From an uncultured Prevotellaceae bacterium (GTDB lineage: Bacteria > Bacteroidota > Bacteroidia > Bacteroidales > Bacteroidaceae), in contig CACWLC010000002.1 of assembly GCA_902761605.1 (NCBI GenBank), forward strand, positions 52,428 to 116,427: 64,000 bases of DNA, given 5' to 3'. Made by a program: the position numbers and the translations under genes. Below the pieces are notes generated by a model. That model ran no database searches and was not told where the DNA came from. It saw only the letters and a list, made by a program, of their open reading frames with translations. Below, piece after piece: positions 56,748-64,000 of the stretch; position 1 is the first letter of the stretch; every line of letters begins with the position of its first letter.

Positions 56748-57866
56748 ATGAAACAATATTTTTTATTTTTTATTTTTTATTTTTTATTTAGTCCCGTAGG
56801 GGCGCAGAACGAGATACTTCAGACTGCGCGTAAGACCAACGACTACTTCATGATGAAGTACAGTGACCCTACCCTTCCCACAAATGTGAAAAGGATCCGA
56901 CCTTCATCGCTCTGGACAAGAGCCGTGTATTACGAAGGACTGATGGCCCTCAATGCCATCGACCCTCAGCAGCGTTATCTCGACTACACACAGAAATGGT
57001 CTGATTTCCACAAGTGGACCCCACGTAACGGCACCAAGACTACCGATGCCGACGACCAGTGCTGTGCTCAGACATACATCGAGTTCAACCAGCTTACTGG
57101 CAAGGGAACCCTCGAGCAGATAAAGGAGAACCTCGAGAAACAGATGGACACAGAGCGTGTAAACTACTGGACCTGGATCGATGCCATCCAGATGGCGATG
57201 CCCGTTTATGTAAAGATGTATGCCATCACGGGCGAGGACGACTATCTCGAATACGCTATGGAGAGCTACGAGTGGAGCCGTAACAAATGTGGCGGAGGAC
57301 TCTTCAACGTGAAGGAAGGACTCTGGTGGCGCGATAAGGACTATGTGCCTCCCTACAAGGAGAAAGACGGCAAGAACTGCTATTGGAGCAGAGGCAACGG
57401 TTGGGTTTATGCGGCCCTCGTGCGCTGTATGGACGTGCTCTCACCAAAGAGCAAGGCCTATAAGAAACTGAAGAAAGACTTCCTGCTGATGAGTGCAGGA
57501 CTCCTGAAGTGTCAGCATGAGGATGGGTTCTGGCATGCAAGTCTCGTTAGCGATGTCGACTACCCCACACCTGAGATGACTGGTACCGCACTCTTCCTCT
57601 ACGGAATGTCGTGGGGCATCCAGAAGGGACTGCTCAAGGAGAATATCTACCGTCCGGCCTGCGACAAAGCCTGGAAGGCTCTTGAGTCATGTGTTCACAC
57701 AGACGGATTCTTAGGCTGGAATCAGGGTACAGGCAAAGACCCATCAGCAGGTCAGCCCGTGACATTCACGAGTGTTCCTGATTTCGAGGACTACGGAACA
57801 GGCTGCTTCCTGCTCGGAGCAAGCGAGTACTATAAACTTGCGGGCTACGCCCTAAATAAAAAATAA
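56748..57866 (+). CDS. GH105-family unsaturated rhamnogalacturonyl hydrolase
   Basis: 372 residues, close to the compact YteR-type size. The signal peptide FLFFIFYFLFSPVGAQ is coded by a TTTTTTA heptad repeat. The (alpha/alpha)6 barrel includes RPSSLWTRAVYYEGL, TDADDQCCAQTY, YWTWIDAIQMAMP with the putative catalytic Asp145, and CYWSRGNGWVYAALVR. It should remove the unsaturated galacturonate made by the PL11 lyase. It is a distant paralogue of the GH105 at 33791-35149 and lacks close similarity, so the two may prefer different chain lengths or linkages. It precedes the four-helix-bundle gene by 18 bases of AT-rich repeat. Confidence 0.92.
   Translation: MKQYFLFFIFYFLFSPVGAQNEILQTARKTNDYFMMKYSDPTLPTNVKRIRPSSLWTRAVYYEGLMALNAIDPQQRYLDYTQKWSDFHKWTPRNGTKTTDADDQCCAQTYIEFNQLTGKGTLEQIKENLEKQMDTERVNYWTWIDAIQMAMPVYVKMYAITGEDDYLEYAMESYEWSRNKCGGGLFNVKEGLWWRDKDYVPPYKEKDGKNCYWSRGNGWVYAALVRCMDVLSPKSKAYKKLKKDFLLMSAGLLKCQHEDGFWHASLVSDVDYPTPEMTGTALFLYGMSWGIQKGLLKENIYRPACDKAWKALESCVHTDGFLGWNQGTGKDPSAGQPVTFTSVPDFEDYGTGCFLLGASEYYKLAGYALNKK
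56757..56805. repeat. TTTTTTA heptad plus GTCCCGTAGGGGC unit coding a signal peptide
   Basis: Four TTTTTTA-type heptads (56757-56790) end in a small palindrome (56791-56803, CCCGTAGGG core). It encodes FFIFYFLFSPVGA, and is almost base-for-base the same as 58259-58304. Confidence 0.8.
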
Positions 57867-57884
57867 AAAATATAAAATAAAAAT
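57853..57884. repeat. AAAAATA heptad spacer
   Basis: AATAAAAAATAAAAAATATAAAATAAAAAT-like run ending just before the ATG of the four-helix-bundle gene. It overlaps the last codons and stop of GH105. Confidence 0.7.
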
Positions 57885-58253
57885 ATGGTGGTTAACAATG
57901 TTTTGTCAGAAAAGACTCTTGCTTTTGCCATTAGGATTGTTAATGGTTACAAGTATCTTGTTGAAAACAAGAAAGAGTTTGTTATGTCAAAACAATTATT
58001 GAGATGTGGTACAAGCATTGGTGCTAACTCAAATGAGGCAATATATGCTCAAAGCAAGGCTGATTTTATTAGCAAACTTAGCATTTCTTTAAAAGAAGCA
58101 AGCGAAACATCATACTGGCTGACGTTACTTCATAGAACCTCTTATATTGAGGATAATATGTATACATCTATGAAGAAAGATCTGGACGAGATTATTCGCA
58201 TTATTGTAAAAACTCTCAAAACAACAAGAAAGAATGAAAAAAATAAAGTTTAA
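57885..58253 (+). CDS. Four-helix bundle protein (S23/IVP family)
   Basis: 122 residues, no signal peptide. Matches the four-helix bundle family first seen in 23S rRNA intervening sequences and related to bAvd of diversity-generating retroelements: LAFAIRIVNGYKYL, SKQLLRCGTSIGANSNEA, DFISKLSISLKEASETSYWL, LDEIIRIIVKTLKT. It is basic and may bind nucleic acid; its role is unknown and I see no retroelement or rRNA nearby. It is much more AT-rich than its neighbours and is bounded by heptad A/T repeats, which suggests a late insertion between GH105 and GH106. Its last 20 bases contain the start of the GH106 gene in another frame. Confidence 0.9.
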   Translation: MVVNNVLSEKTLAFAIRIVNGYKYLVENKKEFVMSKQLLRCGTSIGANSNEAIYAQSKADFISKLSISLKEASETSYWLTLLHRTSYIEDNMYTSMKKDLDEIIRIIVKTLKTTRKNEKNKV

Positions 58254-60918
58254 GGCATTCTATTTATTTTTTATTTTTTATTTTTTATTTAGCCCAGCAG
58301 GGGCGCAGACGTGGCCAACGCCTCGTCCTGAGGCGAGAGCCGGCACTCGCTGGTGGTGGCTGGGATCTGCTGTCGACAAGGAGAATCTCCAATGGACAAT
58401 GCAGCAATACGCAGATCATGGCATCGGAGCCGTAGAGATAACCCCTCTCTATGGTGTCAAAGGCAACGACAAGAACAATATCCCATTCCTAAGCGACCAA
58501 TGGATGGAGATGCTGCGCGAAGTACAGCAGAACGGAAGGAAGATGGGGATTGAGGTAGATATGTCAACAGGTACGGGATGGCCATTCGGTGGTCCGTGGG
58601 TCCCTTTGGAAGAGAGTGCAGCAAAGGTGGTCTTCGTGGATACAACCTTTAACGGCAGCCACGTGGAGAACCTGACGTTGAGCGTAGCCGACAAGGACAG
58701 GAAGTACAGCAGGCTGAACAAGGTGATTGCCTACTGGCAGGGAAGACCCTATGACGTGACACGATACGTAGAGGACAACTCTCTGATCTGGAACCCGGGC
58801 GCGCTGTTACAACAAGAGATTAAGACAACCACCAACAAGACGGCACGTAAGACACTATGCATGAGACTCAAGGAGATGGAGTCGGCCCAGTGGAGAGTCA
58901 TCGCAGTATATGTGCGTCATGGGATCATGAAGGTGAAACGCGCTGCCCCGGGGGGAGAAGGACTGGTGGTAGACCACTTCAACCGCAAGGCTGTCGCCAA
59001 CTATCTCCATCATATTGAAGAAGCCTTCGAGAGGACAGGCACGCCCTATCCCCACACCTTCTTCAACGACTCATACGAGGTGAGCGAAGCCACTTGGACA
59101 CCCGGTCTCTTCGAAGAATTTGAGAAACGCAGGGGATACAAGCTGGAAGACTTTCTCCCACAGCTGCTCGAAGGCAGTGTCAGGGTGGTCAGCGACTACC
59201 GTGAGACACTCAGCGACCTGTTGCTTGAGAACTTCACCCAGCAATGGACGTCATGGGCCCACAGTCATGGAGCCATCACCCGCAACCAGGCACACGGCTC
59301 ACCCGCAAACCTGATAGACTGCTATGCTGCGGTAGACATACCGGAGATAGAGGGTTTCGGTCTCTCCGAACTGGGTATCAAAGGCCTGCGAACAGACCCT
59401 GGAAAGACCCGCAAGAACGACTCCGACTACTCGATGCTCAAATATGCCCCCTCAGCAGCACATATCTGCAGGAAACCATATACCTCGAGTGAGACATTCA
59501 CCTGGCTGACGGAACATTTCCGCACGTCGCTGTCACAGCTGAAACCCGACCTGGACCTGATGTTCTGTGCCGGTGTGAACCATATTTTCTTTCATGGAAC
59601 CTGTTATTCACCTAAGGACGACCCATGGCCCGGATGGAAATTCTACGCAAGTATCGATATGTCGCCCACCAACTCCATCTGGCGCGACGCTCCCTATTTC
59701 ATGCAGTACGTAGAACGCTGCCAGAGTTTCCTGCAGTGGGGTGAGCCCGACAACGACTTCCTCGTATACCTGCCTGTTCGCGACATGTGGAAGAAGCATA
59801 CCGACAAGCTGATGATGCAGTTCTCCATACACCAGATGGGTAAGCTGTCGCCGGAATTCATACAGACGATACTGAGTATCGACAGGGCCGGCTACGACTG
59901 CGACTATATCAGTGACCGACTGCTCAGTACGGTGACTCTGGAGAGCGATATCCAACGTCTCGTAACAGCAGAGGGAACATGCTATAAAGCCATCATCATA
60001 CCCTCCGGCACAACCATCACACCGGAGCTCAAACACGAACTCGACCTGCTTTCGCCACTCGTCATCTATGGTGAGTCGGAAGAGGATATGGCACGTTTCG
60101 CAAAGCCAGAGACGATGAAGAGAGACTACGGGCTGAAAGCTATCCGCAGACAGACAGAGACCGGCTACCACTACTTTATCGCCAATCTCACCTCAGAAGA
60201 CATCGAGTCAGACATTGCTCTGTCCGTTCCTTTTGAGACAGCATTCCTCTTCAACCCTCTGAACGGTGACATCTGTCGGGCGGCAAAGACTGCTGACGGG
60301 AAGATACACCTGAGTCTGCGAAGCGGTGAGAGCATCATCGTGCAGACCATCACAAACGACACTACGGGATTATCGGCAGGAGATTATGGACTTGTCCCCG
60401 TGAACTCAGAGCCTGAGGAGATAGAGATCAAAGGCCCATGGATGCTGTCGTTCACAGAAGAGAGTCCTCGCGTGGAGGGCACCTTCCGTCTTGACACATT
60501 AAAGACCTGGGAGGGGCTCAGCGATGCAGCCGCCATAACTATGGGAACTGGTGTTTATACCACCACCTTCAAGCTGTCGGCAAAGCAGGCCAAGAAGCGC
60601 TGGAGCATCAATCTGGGCGATGTGCGCGAGTCGGCACGGGTATATCTCAACGGTGAGTTCTTAGGTTGTGCGTGGGCTGTGCCTTATATCCTCGACTGTG
60701 GCAACGCCTTAAAGAAGGGCAAGAACGAACTACGCATCGAGGTAACCAACCTCCCGGCCAACCGTATTGCCGATCTCGACCGCAAGGGTGTAGAGTGGCG
60801 CAAGTTCAATGAGATCAATGTTGTGGACATCAACTATAAGAAGACCACCTACGCTCATTGGTCGCCAATGCCAAGTGGTCTCAACTCGAAAGTGATTCTG
60901 CAAACCATTCCTCTATAG
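58234..60918 (+). CDS. GH106 alpha-L-rhamnosidase-like enzyme
   Basis: 894 residues. The signal peptide (MKKIKFKAFYLFFIFYFLFSPAGAQ) starts inside the end of the four-helix-bundle gene and its core is coded by a heptad repeat. The mature part starts with the GH106 hallmark TRWWWLGSAVDKENLQW, followed by GIGAVEITPLYGV, a catalytic-region motif FFNDSYEVSEATW (about residue 275), HIFFHGTCYSP and the C-terminal jelly-roll motif RVYLNGEFLGCAWAVPY. It should release alpha-L-rhamnose from rhamnogalacturonan oligosaccharides, probably after GH105 action. Last gene of its operon, with a terminator 40 bases downstream. It is a paralogue of the third module of the 28110-33761 fusion. Confidence 0.92.
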   Translation: MKKIKFKAFYLFFIFYFLFSPAGAQTWPTPRPEARAGTRWWWLGSAVDKENLQWTMQQYADHGIGAVEITPLYGVKGNDKNNIPFLSDQWMEMLREVQQNGRKMGIEVDMSTGTGWPFGGPWVPLEESAAKVVFVDTTFNGSHVENLTLSVADKDRKYSRLNKVIAYWQGRPYDVTRYVEDNSLIWNPGALLQQEIKTTTNKTARKTLCMRLKEMESAQWRVIAVYVRHGIMKVKRAAPGGEGLVVDHFNRKAVANYLHHIEEAFERTGTPYPHTFFNDSYEVSEATWTPGLFEEFEKRRGYKLEDFLPQLLEGSVRVVSDYRETLSDLLLENFTQQWTSWAHSHGAITRNQAHGSPANLIDCYAAVDIPEIEGFGLSELGIKGLRTDPGKTRKNDSDYSMLKYAPSAAHICRKPYTSSETFTWLTEHFRTSLSQLKPDLDLMFCAGVNHIFFHGTCYSPKDDPWPGWKFYASIDMSPTNSIWRDAPYFMQYVERCQSFLQWGEPDNDFLVYLPVRDMWKKHTDKLMMQFSIHQMGKLSPEFIQTILSIDRAGYDCDYISDRLLSTVTLESDIQRLVTAEGTCYKAIIIPSGTTITPELKHELDLLSPLVIYGESEEDMARFAKPETMKRDYGLKAIRRQTETGYHYFIANLTSEDIESDIALSVPFETAFLFNPLNGDICRAAKTADGKIHLSLRSGESIIVQTITNDTTGLSAGDYGLVPVNSEPEEIEIKGPWMLSFTEESPRVEGTFRLDTLKTWEGLSDAAAITMGTGVYTTTFKLSAKQAKKRWSINLGDVRESARVYLNGEFLGCAWAVPYILDCGNALKKGKNELRIEVTNLPANRIADLDRKGVEWRKFNEINVVDINYKKTTYAHWSPMPSGLNSKVILQTIPL
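58259..58304. repeat. TTTTTTA heptad plus AGCCCAGCAGGGGC unit coding a signal peptide
   Basis: Near copy of the unit at 56757-56805, encoding FFIFYFLFSPAGA in GH106. The two units differ mainly in the few bases of the small palindrome. Confidence 0.8.
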
Positions 60919-60960
60919 CGAGTGCCTGCAAGCCATACATTTTAGGCTACGATTAGAACA

Positions 60961-61007
60961 AAAACGCTGCGTTTTTCACTTTTCTTTGAAAAAACGTAGC
61001 GTTTTTT
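60961..61007 (+). terminator. Rho-independent terminator after GH106
   Basis: Inverted repeat AAAACGCTGCGTTTTTC (60961-60977) with GAAAAAACGTAGCGTTTTTTT (about 60988-61007), stem about 17 bp with one mismatch, ending in a T-run. Confidence 0.85.
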
Positions 61008-61030
61008 TCGTCCAATTAAAAAATAGTTTG

Positions 61031-61038
61031 TATATTTG
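61031..61038 (+). promoter_or_regulatory. -7 box of the antiporter gene
   Basis: TATATTTG, 20 bases before the ATG at 61059. No clear -33. Confidence 0.5.
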
Positions 61039-61058
61039 CGCCATATAAATATTATTAT

Positions 61059-62408
61059 ATGGTACAAGATCTATACATTTTGATGATTACGGCCGCTGTG
61101 GTCAGTATCCTGTTTAAGTTGATAAAGCAGCCAGTGGTGCTGGGTTATATCGTTGCAGGCGTATTGGTAGGCCCGCATCTTTTTGGCGAGACTCTCGTAA
61201 ATGAGGCCAACGTCAAGTCTTGGGGCGACATCGGCGTGCTGTTCGTCTTGTTCTGCATCGGATTGGAGTTTCGCCTGAAGAACCTCATCAGCAGCGGCAA
61301 GGTGGCGGCAATAGGCGCAATGACCATCATCGGTGGAATGATGATGCTGGGCTATCTCGTGGGAACGGATGCTGATTTTGATATGGTCAACTCGCTGTTC
61401 CTGGCGGGCATGCTTTGTATGTCGAGTACCACTATCGTGATGAAGGCCATTGATGAGGCAGGCATGAAAAATGAGCGTTTCGTCAAGGGAGCAACCAGTA
61501 TCCTGATTGTTGAGGATGTGGTGGCTGTGGTGCTGATGGTGTTGCTCTCGAGTATAGCCATCCGCCATCAGTTCGAAGGTGGCGAACTACTCAATAAAGT
61601 GTTCGTTCTGGCCATCACGCTCGCAGCATGGTTCATCACAGGAATACTGATTATCCCGACGCTGATACGCAAAGTGAAAAAACATCTGAACGACGAGACG
61701 CTTATCATCCTCGCCCTGGGTCTGTGCCTGGGTATGGTGCTGACAGCAGAAGAGGCAGGATTCAGTAGTGCCCTCGGTGCTTTCGTGATGGGTTCCATCC
61801 TCGCCGAGACGGTTGAGTCGCATCGTATCGAGAAGCTGATGACTCCGCTGAAGAATGTCTTTGCTGCCATCTTCTTCATCTCTGTGGGCATGCTGATTGA
61901 TCCGTCGTCATTATCGGAGTATTGGATAAGCATCGTCTATGTCAGCCTGATAATTATCATCGGAATGATTCTCTTTGGCACCTTGGGTTGCTGGTGGGGC
62001 GGTCAGACCATGCGCGACTCGATGCTTACAAGCTTCTCGTTTGTACAGATAGGCGAGTTCTCGTTCATCATCGCGTCGCTGGGTACCAGCCTAGGGGTTC
62101 TCGATCCTATTCTCTATCCTATCATCGTGGCATCGAGCGTGGTGACCACCTTCCTCACTCCTTATATCATGAAGGCTACCCTACCCTGCTATAACTTCCT
62201 TTATAATCATGCTTCAGCGAGCTTGCGCGCCAAGATCGACAAGCGTGAGCAACAGGTGGCAGCTGCGGAGGCAGAGGCAGCTAAACCTTCTGACGGCCCA
62301 TCGATTGCCGACAAGGCGCGCCACGCCGTAAGGCATACTTTCATCACTAAGCACCTTGTGAATCTCTTTATTAAGAACATGAGCGCTCATGATGAAAACG
62401 CGGAATAA
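61059..62408 (+). CDS. CPA2-family monovalent cation/H+ antiporter (KefB/Na+-H+ exchanger type)
   Basis: 449 residues with about 12 membrane helices. Family features are KQPVVLGYIVAGVLVGP near residue 25, LFCIGLEFRLKNL, STTIVMKAIDE, EDVVAVVLMVLLSS, and SALGAFVMGSILAETVESHRIE. It stops after the membrane domain with a charged cytoplasmic tail (about 380-449) and has no TrkA-N nucleotide-binding domain, unlike full KefB/KefC. It probably exchanges K+ or Na+ for protons in the inner membrane. It has its own promoter and terminator and appears unrelated to the sugar locus. Confidence 0.93.
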   Translation: MVQDLYILMITAAVVSILFKLIKQPVVLGYIVAGVLVGPHLFGETLVNEANVKSWGDIGVLFVLFCIGLEFRLKNLISSGKVAAIGAMTIIGGMMMLGYLVGTDADFDMVNSLFLAGMLCMSSTTIVMKAIDEAGMKNERFVKGATSILIVEDVVAVVLMVLLSSIAIRHQFEGGELLNKVFVLAITLAAWFITGILIIPTLIRKVKKHLNDETLIILALGLCLGMVLTAEEAGFSSALGAFVMGSILAETVESHRIEKLMTPLKNVFAAIFFISVGMLIDPSSLSEYWISIVYVSLIIIIGMILFGTLGCWWGGQTMRDSMLTSFSFVQIGEFSFIIASLGTSLGVLDPILYPIIVASSVVTTFLTPYIMKATLPCYNFLYNHASASLRAKIDKREQQVAAAEAEAAKPSDGPSIADKARHAVRHTFITKHLVNLFIKNMSAHDENAE

Positions 62409-62426
62409 GCGAAATCCCCAAAAGTA

Positions 62427-62458
62427 AAATCCCCGTCCTTCGTTGAGAACGGGGATTT
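62427..62458 (+). terminator. Terminator after the antiporter gene
   Basis: Perfect inverted repeat AAATCCCCGT (62427-62436) and ACGGGGATTT (62449-62458), 12-nt loop, followed by CTTCT. Lies between convergent genes and may serve both. Confidence 0.8.
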
Positions 62459-62489
62459 CTTCTAGGGTTTAAGCTCTTCCTCCGATAGA

Positions 62490-63245
62490 TTACTCCATGT
62501 CGCCGTTGCCACCGGGCTCGCCGCCTGTGCCCTTGCTAAACAGCCTGGTGCTTACCTCACTGGACTCACCGTTCTTGATGGCGATAGCCTTCACGGTGGT
62601 CGTGTCGCTCAGAGTGTTCGCCAGAGTGTTCTGCTGCTGAGAGCCAGAGCCCGAGTTCTGAGATCCGCTGTTCCCTGAATCCGTAGATCCATTTCCCGCA
62701 GATCCACTCTCTCCATGAGCCGCCTTATACTCTGCAATAGCAGTAGCTATAGGCTTCAGGGTGGTCACCTTCTTCTTCTTTCCATCCACAGTCACCTCCT
62801 GAGTGTCGATGATGTTACGGAACTCGAGTGAGCAGTACTCCTCCTTGAAGCGGCGAGAGGTGATGTTTTCATCCTCCACACCGTAGGGCAGGAATCGGAT
62901 GTGGACACCCTTCACAACATTGTTGGGATCAGCACCTTCCATCGCCGGGATGTTCAACAGAGGTTTGTCAACATCACATGTCGGGAGGAATGTTCCCAGA
63001 GGATCGAGACGCACGGGCACGCCCTGGCTGATGAGCTCCGGCAGACACTGGGTGATCTTCTTCAGCACACCCTCGATGAGGTCGAGACTGTAGATACTGC
63101 CGTGATCACTCATGTGCTTGGCAAAGCCTCGCAGGGTCAGAGTGGTCTGTGTGTCAACTTCGGGATAGTACTTGCCGTATCCCGCATTTTTGGAATTCTT
63201 GTTCTGTCGCAAGTTGATTCCAAGCTTAATTTCGTTTGTAGCCAT
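62490..63245 (-). CDS. HU-like DNA-binding protein with Ser/Gly-rich tail
   Basis: About 251 residues from the ATG at 63245 (MATNEIKLGINLRQNKNS). A longer frame to 63293 is possible but runs through a 5'-UTR hairpin and is rejected. The N-terminal part (about 1-125) resembles the Bacteroidetes HU-HIG histone-like family (TLTLRGFAKHMSDHG, VLKKITQCLPELISQGVPVRLDPLGTF). It is followed by a Ser/Gly/Gln-rich low-complexity segment (about 180-205) and a short tail ending GGEPGGNGDME. It should bind DNA as a nucleoid protein; many paralogues of this family exist in Bacteroidetes. It has a good promoter. Confidence 0.87.
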   Translation of the reverse strand: MATNEIKLGINLRQNKNSKNAGYGKYYPEVDTQTTLTLRGFAKHMSDHGSIYSLDLIEGVLKKITQCLPELISQGVPVRLDPLGTFLPTCDVDKPLLNIPAMEGADPNNVVKGVHIRFLPYGVEDENITSRRFKEEYCSLEFRNIIDTQEVTVDGKKKKVTTLKPIATAIAEYKAAHGESGSAGNGSTDSGNSGSQNSGSGSQQQNTLANTLSDTTTVKAIAIKNGESSEVSTRLFSKGTGGEPGGNGDME

Positions 63246-63279
63246 TGTAAAAATGTTTTTATGGTATTGGACTACTAAG

Positions 63280-63304
63280 TCAGCCAGCTGCACCGGGTGG
63301 CTGA
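63280..63304 (-). promoter_or_regulatory. 5'-UTR hairpin of the HU-like gene
   Basis: TCAGCCA (63280-63286) pairs with TGGCTGA (63298-63304) around an 11-nt loop, in the leader between the promoter and the start codon. A role in mRNA stability or translation is possible. Confidence 0.5.
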
Positions 63305-63325
63305 TTCCCGCTTTTTATTATGCTA

Positions 63326-63357
63326 CAAAGGTACAAAAAATATCTAAAACCACCAAA
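63326..63357 (-). promoter_or_regulatory. Promoter of the HU-like gene
   Basis: On the minus strand: TTTG (63354-63357), 20-nt spacer, TACCTTTG (63326-63333). Good match to the Bacteroidetes consensus; leader about 75 nt. Confidence 0.7.
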
Positions 63358-63417
63358 TATTTTTGCAACTTTTTTCATCATAATCTCTTAATTTATTCAT
63401 TTTTATTTGGAGTCTAA

Positions 63418-63573
63418 TTATTTTTTTCGTAACATTCTTTCTGAAAGAACCAAATCCAGTCTCAACTTTTTGTTCTGAGCTTGCTCTTTGCTCACCAAGC
63501 AGACTTCGGCATCTTTTGTGGCACCTGCCAGAAAAGTGCGTATTAGGCAACGTCCTTCCACCGTAACGATATG
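63418..63573 (-). pseudogene. Possible coding remnant downstream of the RhuM gene
   Basis: A 51-codon open frame without a good ATG start reads ...FLAGATKDAEVCLVSKEQ... and ends SERMLRKK-stop. The residue mix looks protein-like, as if the C-terminal end of a lost gene, but I cannot name the family. It could also be chance. The stretch 63358-63588 holds no other gene I can support. Confidence 0.25.
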
Positions 63574-63588
63574 TTACACATAGGAATC

Positions 63589-64000
63589 TTATTCACCTTC
63601 AAAAGGCAACTCACCCAAATACTTGTCAAAGTCACTCTGGAATAAACGATCCTGTACGATGCGGTACTTTTCAAATTCTGTCTCGGCATGTTCTTTGGCT
63701 TCTTCCGCTGTTACTGAACCTGCCGTTTGCAGCACTTCATTACCACCAGCCGCCAAGATGGTATCAATCTGTTTGGCCCAATCCTCCATTGTCATAGGAA
63801 TATGGCGCCTAGCCATACGTTCTGCCAATTCCAGTACACCATTCACCAACTGGCCCATGTCTGCCAGTTCAACCTCTTTTAGGTAGTTCTTGGCAATCGA
63901 CACATCTGTCTTGACAATTTTGCCATCAGGTGCGTTTTCCCAAGTCGTCAACCCCATGTGTTCCTGTTCAGCATCAGCACGCTCCACTATTAACTCTGCG
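63589..64000 (-). CDS. RhuM-family protein, C-terminal part, cut by window edge
   Basis: At least 137 residues, open to the right edge (frame continues AELIVERADAEQEHMG), so the N-terminus lies outside. The C-terminal half matches RhuM: DGKIVKTDVSIAKNYL, ARRHIPMTMEDWAKQID, AKEHAETEFEKYRIVQD and LFQSDFDKYLGELP. RhuM proteins are accessory-genome proteins of uncertain function, often found near type I restriction-modification or toxin-like genes. A neighbouring restriction locus to the right is therefore possible but not visible. Confidence 0.9.
   Translation of the reverse strand, partial: AELIVERADAEQEHMGLTTWENAPDGKIVKTDVSIAKNYLKEVELADMGQLVNGVLELAERMARRHIPMTMEDWAKQIDTILAAGGNEVLQTAGSVTAEEAKEHAETEFEKYRIVQDRLFQSDFDKYLGELPFEGE

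Noticed and set aside
57885-58253. Diversity-generating retroelement (bAvd-like gene)
   Set aside because: No reverse transcriptase, template repeat or variable repeat is visible near the four-helix-bundle gene.
63344-63550. 68-codon minus-strand frame before the HU-like gene
   Set aside because: Overlaps the HU promoter region and has no recognisable family; the residue mix looks random.

Overview
The window looks like a chromosomal segment from a gut or rumen Bacteroidetes, most likely a member of the Prevotellaceae. The evidence is a SusC/SusD pair, a hybrid two-component regulator, Bacteroidetes-type promoters (TTTG then about 20 nt then TAnnTTTG), signal peptides ending in AQ, very short gene spacing with ATGA overlaps, and low-complexity spacers typical of this group. 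Nearly all of it is coding. I saw no rRNA, tRNA, IS element or CRISPR array.

Layout. 1-5.6 kb: the 3' part of a sensor histidine kinase, a convergent TPR/SpoIIE-type phosphatase, and a pair of exported proteins (a Cthe_2159-like beta-helix protein and a small one). 5.6-9.6 kb: a GH35 enzyme and formate-THF ligase. 9.6-10.1 kb: a convergent intergenic region packed with palindromes and CCCTAAC repeats. 10.1-21.4 kb: a leftward operon (sugar porter, DUF5107/TPR protein, GH2 enzyme), divergent from an AraC regulator coupled to a DUF4450-like protein. 21.4-23.6 kb: a VTC-like polyphosphate polymerase, DUF4956 and DUF2490 cluster.

23.8-60.9 kb is a large carbohydrate region that reads as a rhamnogalacturonan-I (pectin) utilisation locus. 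A rightward operon encodes GH97, GH115 and a giant GH28-GH43-GH106 fusion. A leftward operon encodes a PL11 rhamnogalacturonan lyase fused to a beta-propeller and a DUF362 domain, then GH2 and GH105. The HTCS regulator is divergent from it and is followed by a HAD phosphatase lipoprotein. CE12 acetylesterase, SusC and SusD run leftward. GH2, GH105, a four-helix-bundle protein and GH106 run rightward. The inferred job division is: CE12 deacetylates the backbone, PL11 cuts it, SusC/D import the pieces, GH105 removes the unsaturated uronate, GH106 removes rhamnose, GH28 removes galacturonate, and GH2/GH35/GH43/GH97/GH115 trim galactose, uronate and other side-chain sugars. The HTCS presumably senses a periplasmic oligosaccharide.

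61-64 kb: a CPA2-type cation/H+ antiporter, an HU-like DNA-binding protein, and the C-terminal part of a RhuM-family protein cut by the right edge.

The most unusual points are two three-module enzyme fusions; repeat tracts of about 7-nt period that encode signal peptides and linkers; a four-helix-bundle gene lodged between two PUL genes that supplies the start of the next one; and the palindrome string after the formate-THF ligase gene. All family assignments come from reading the sequence; no searches were run.
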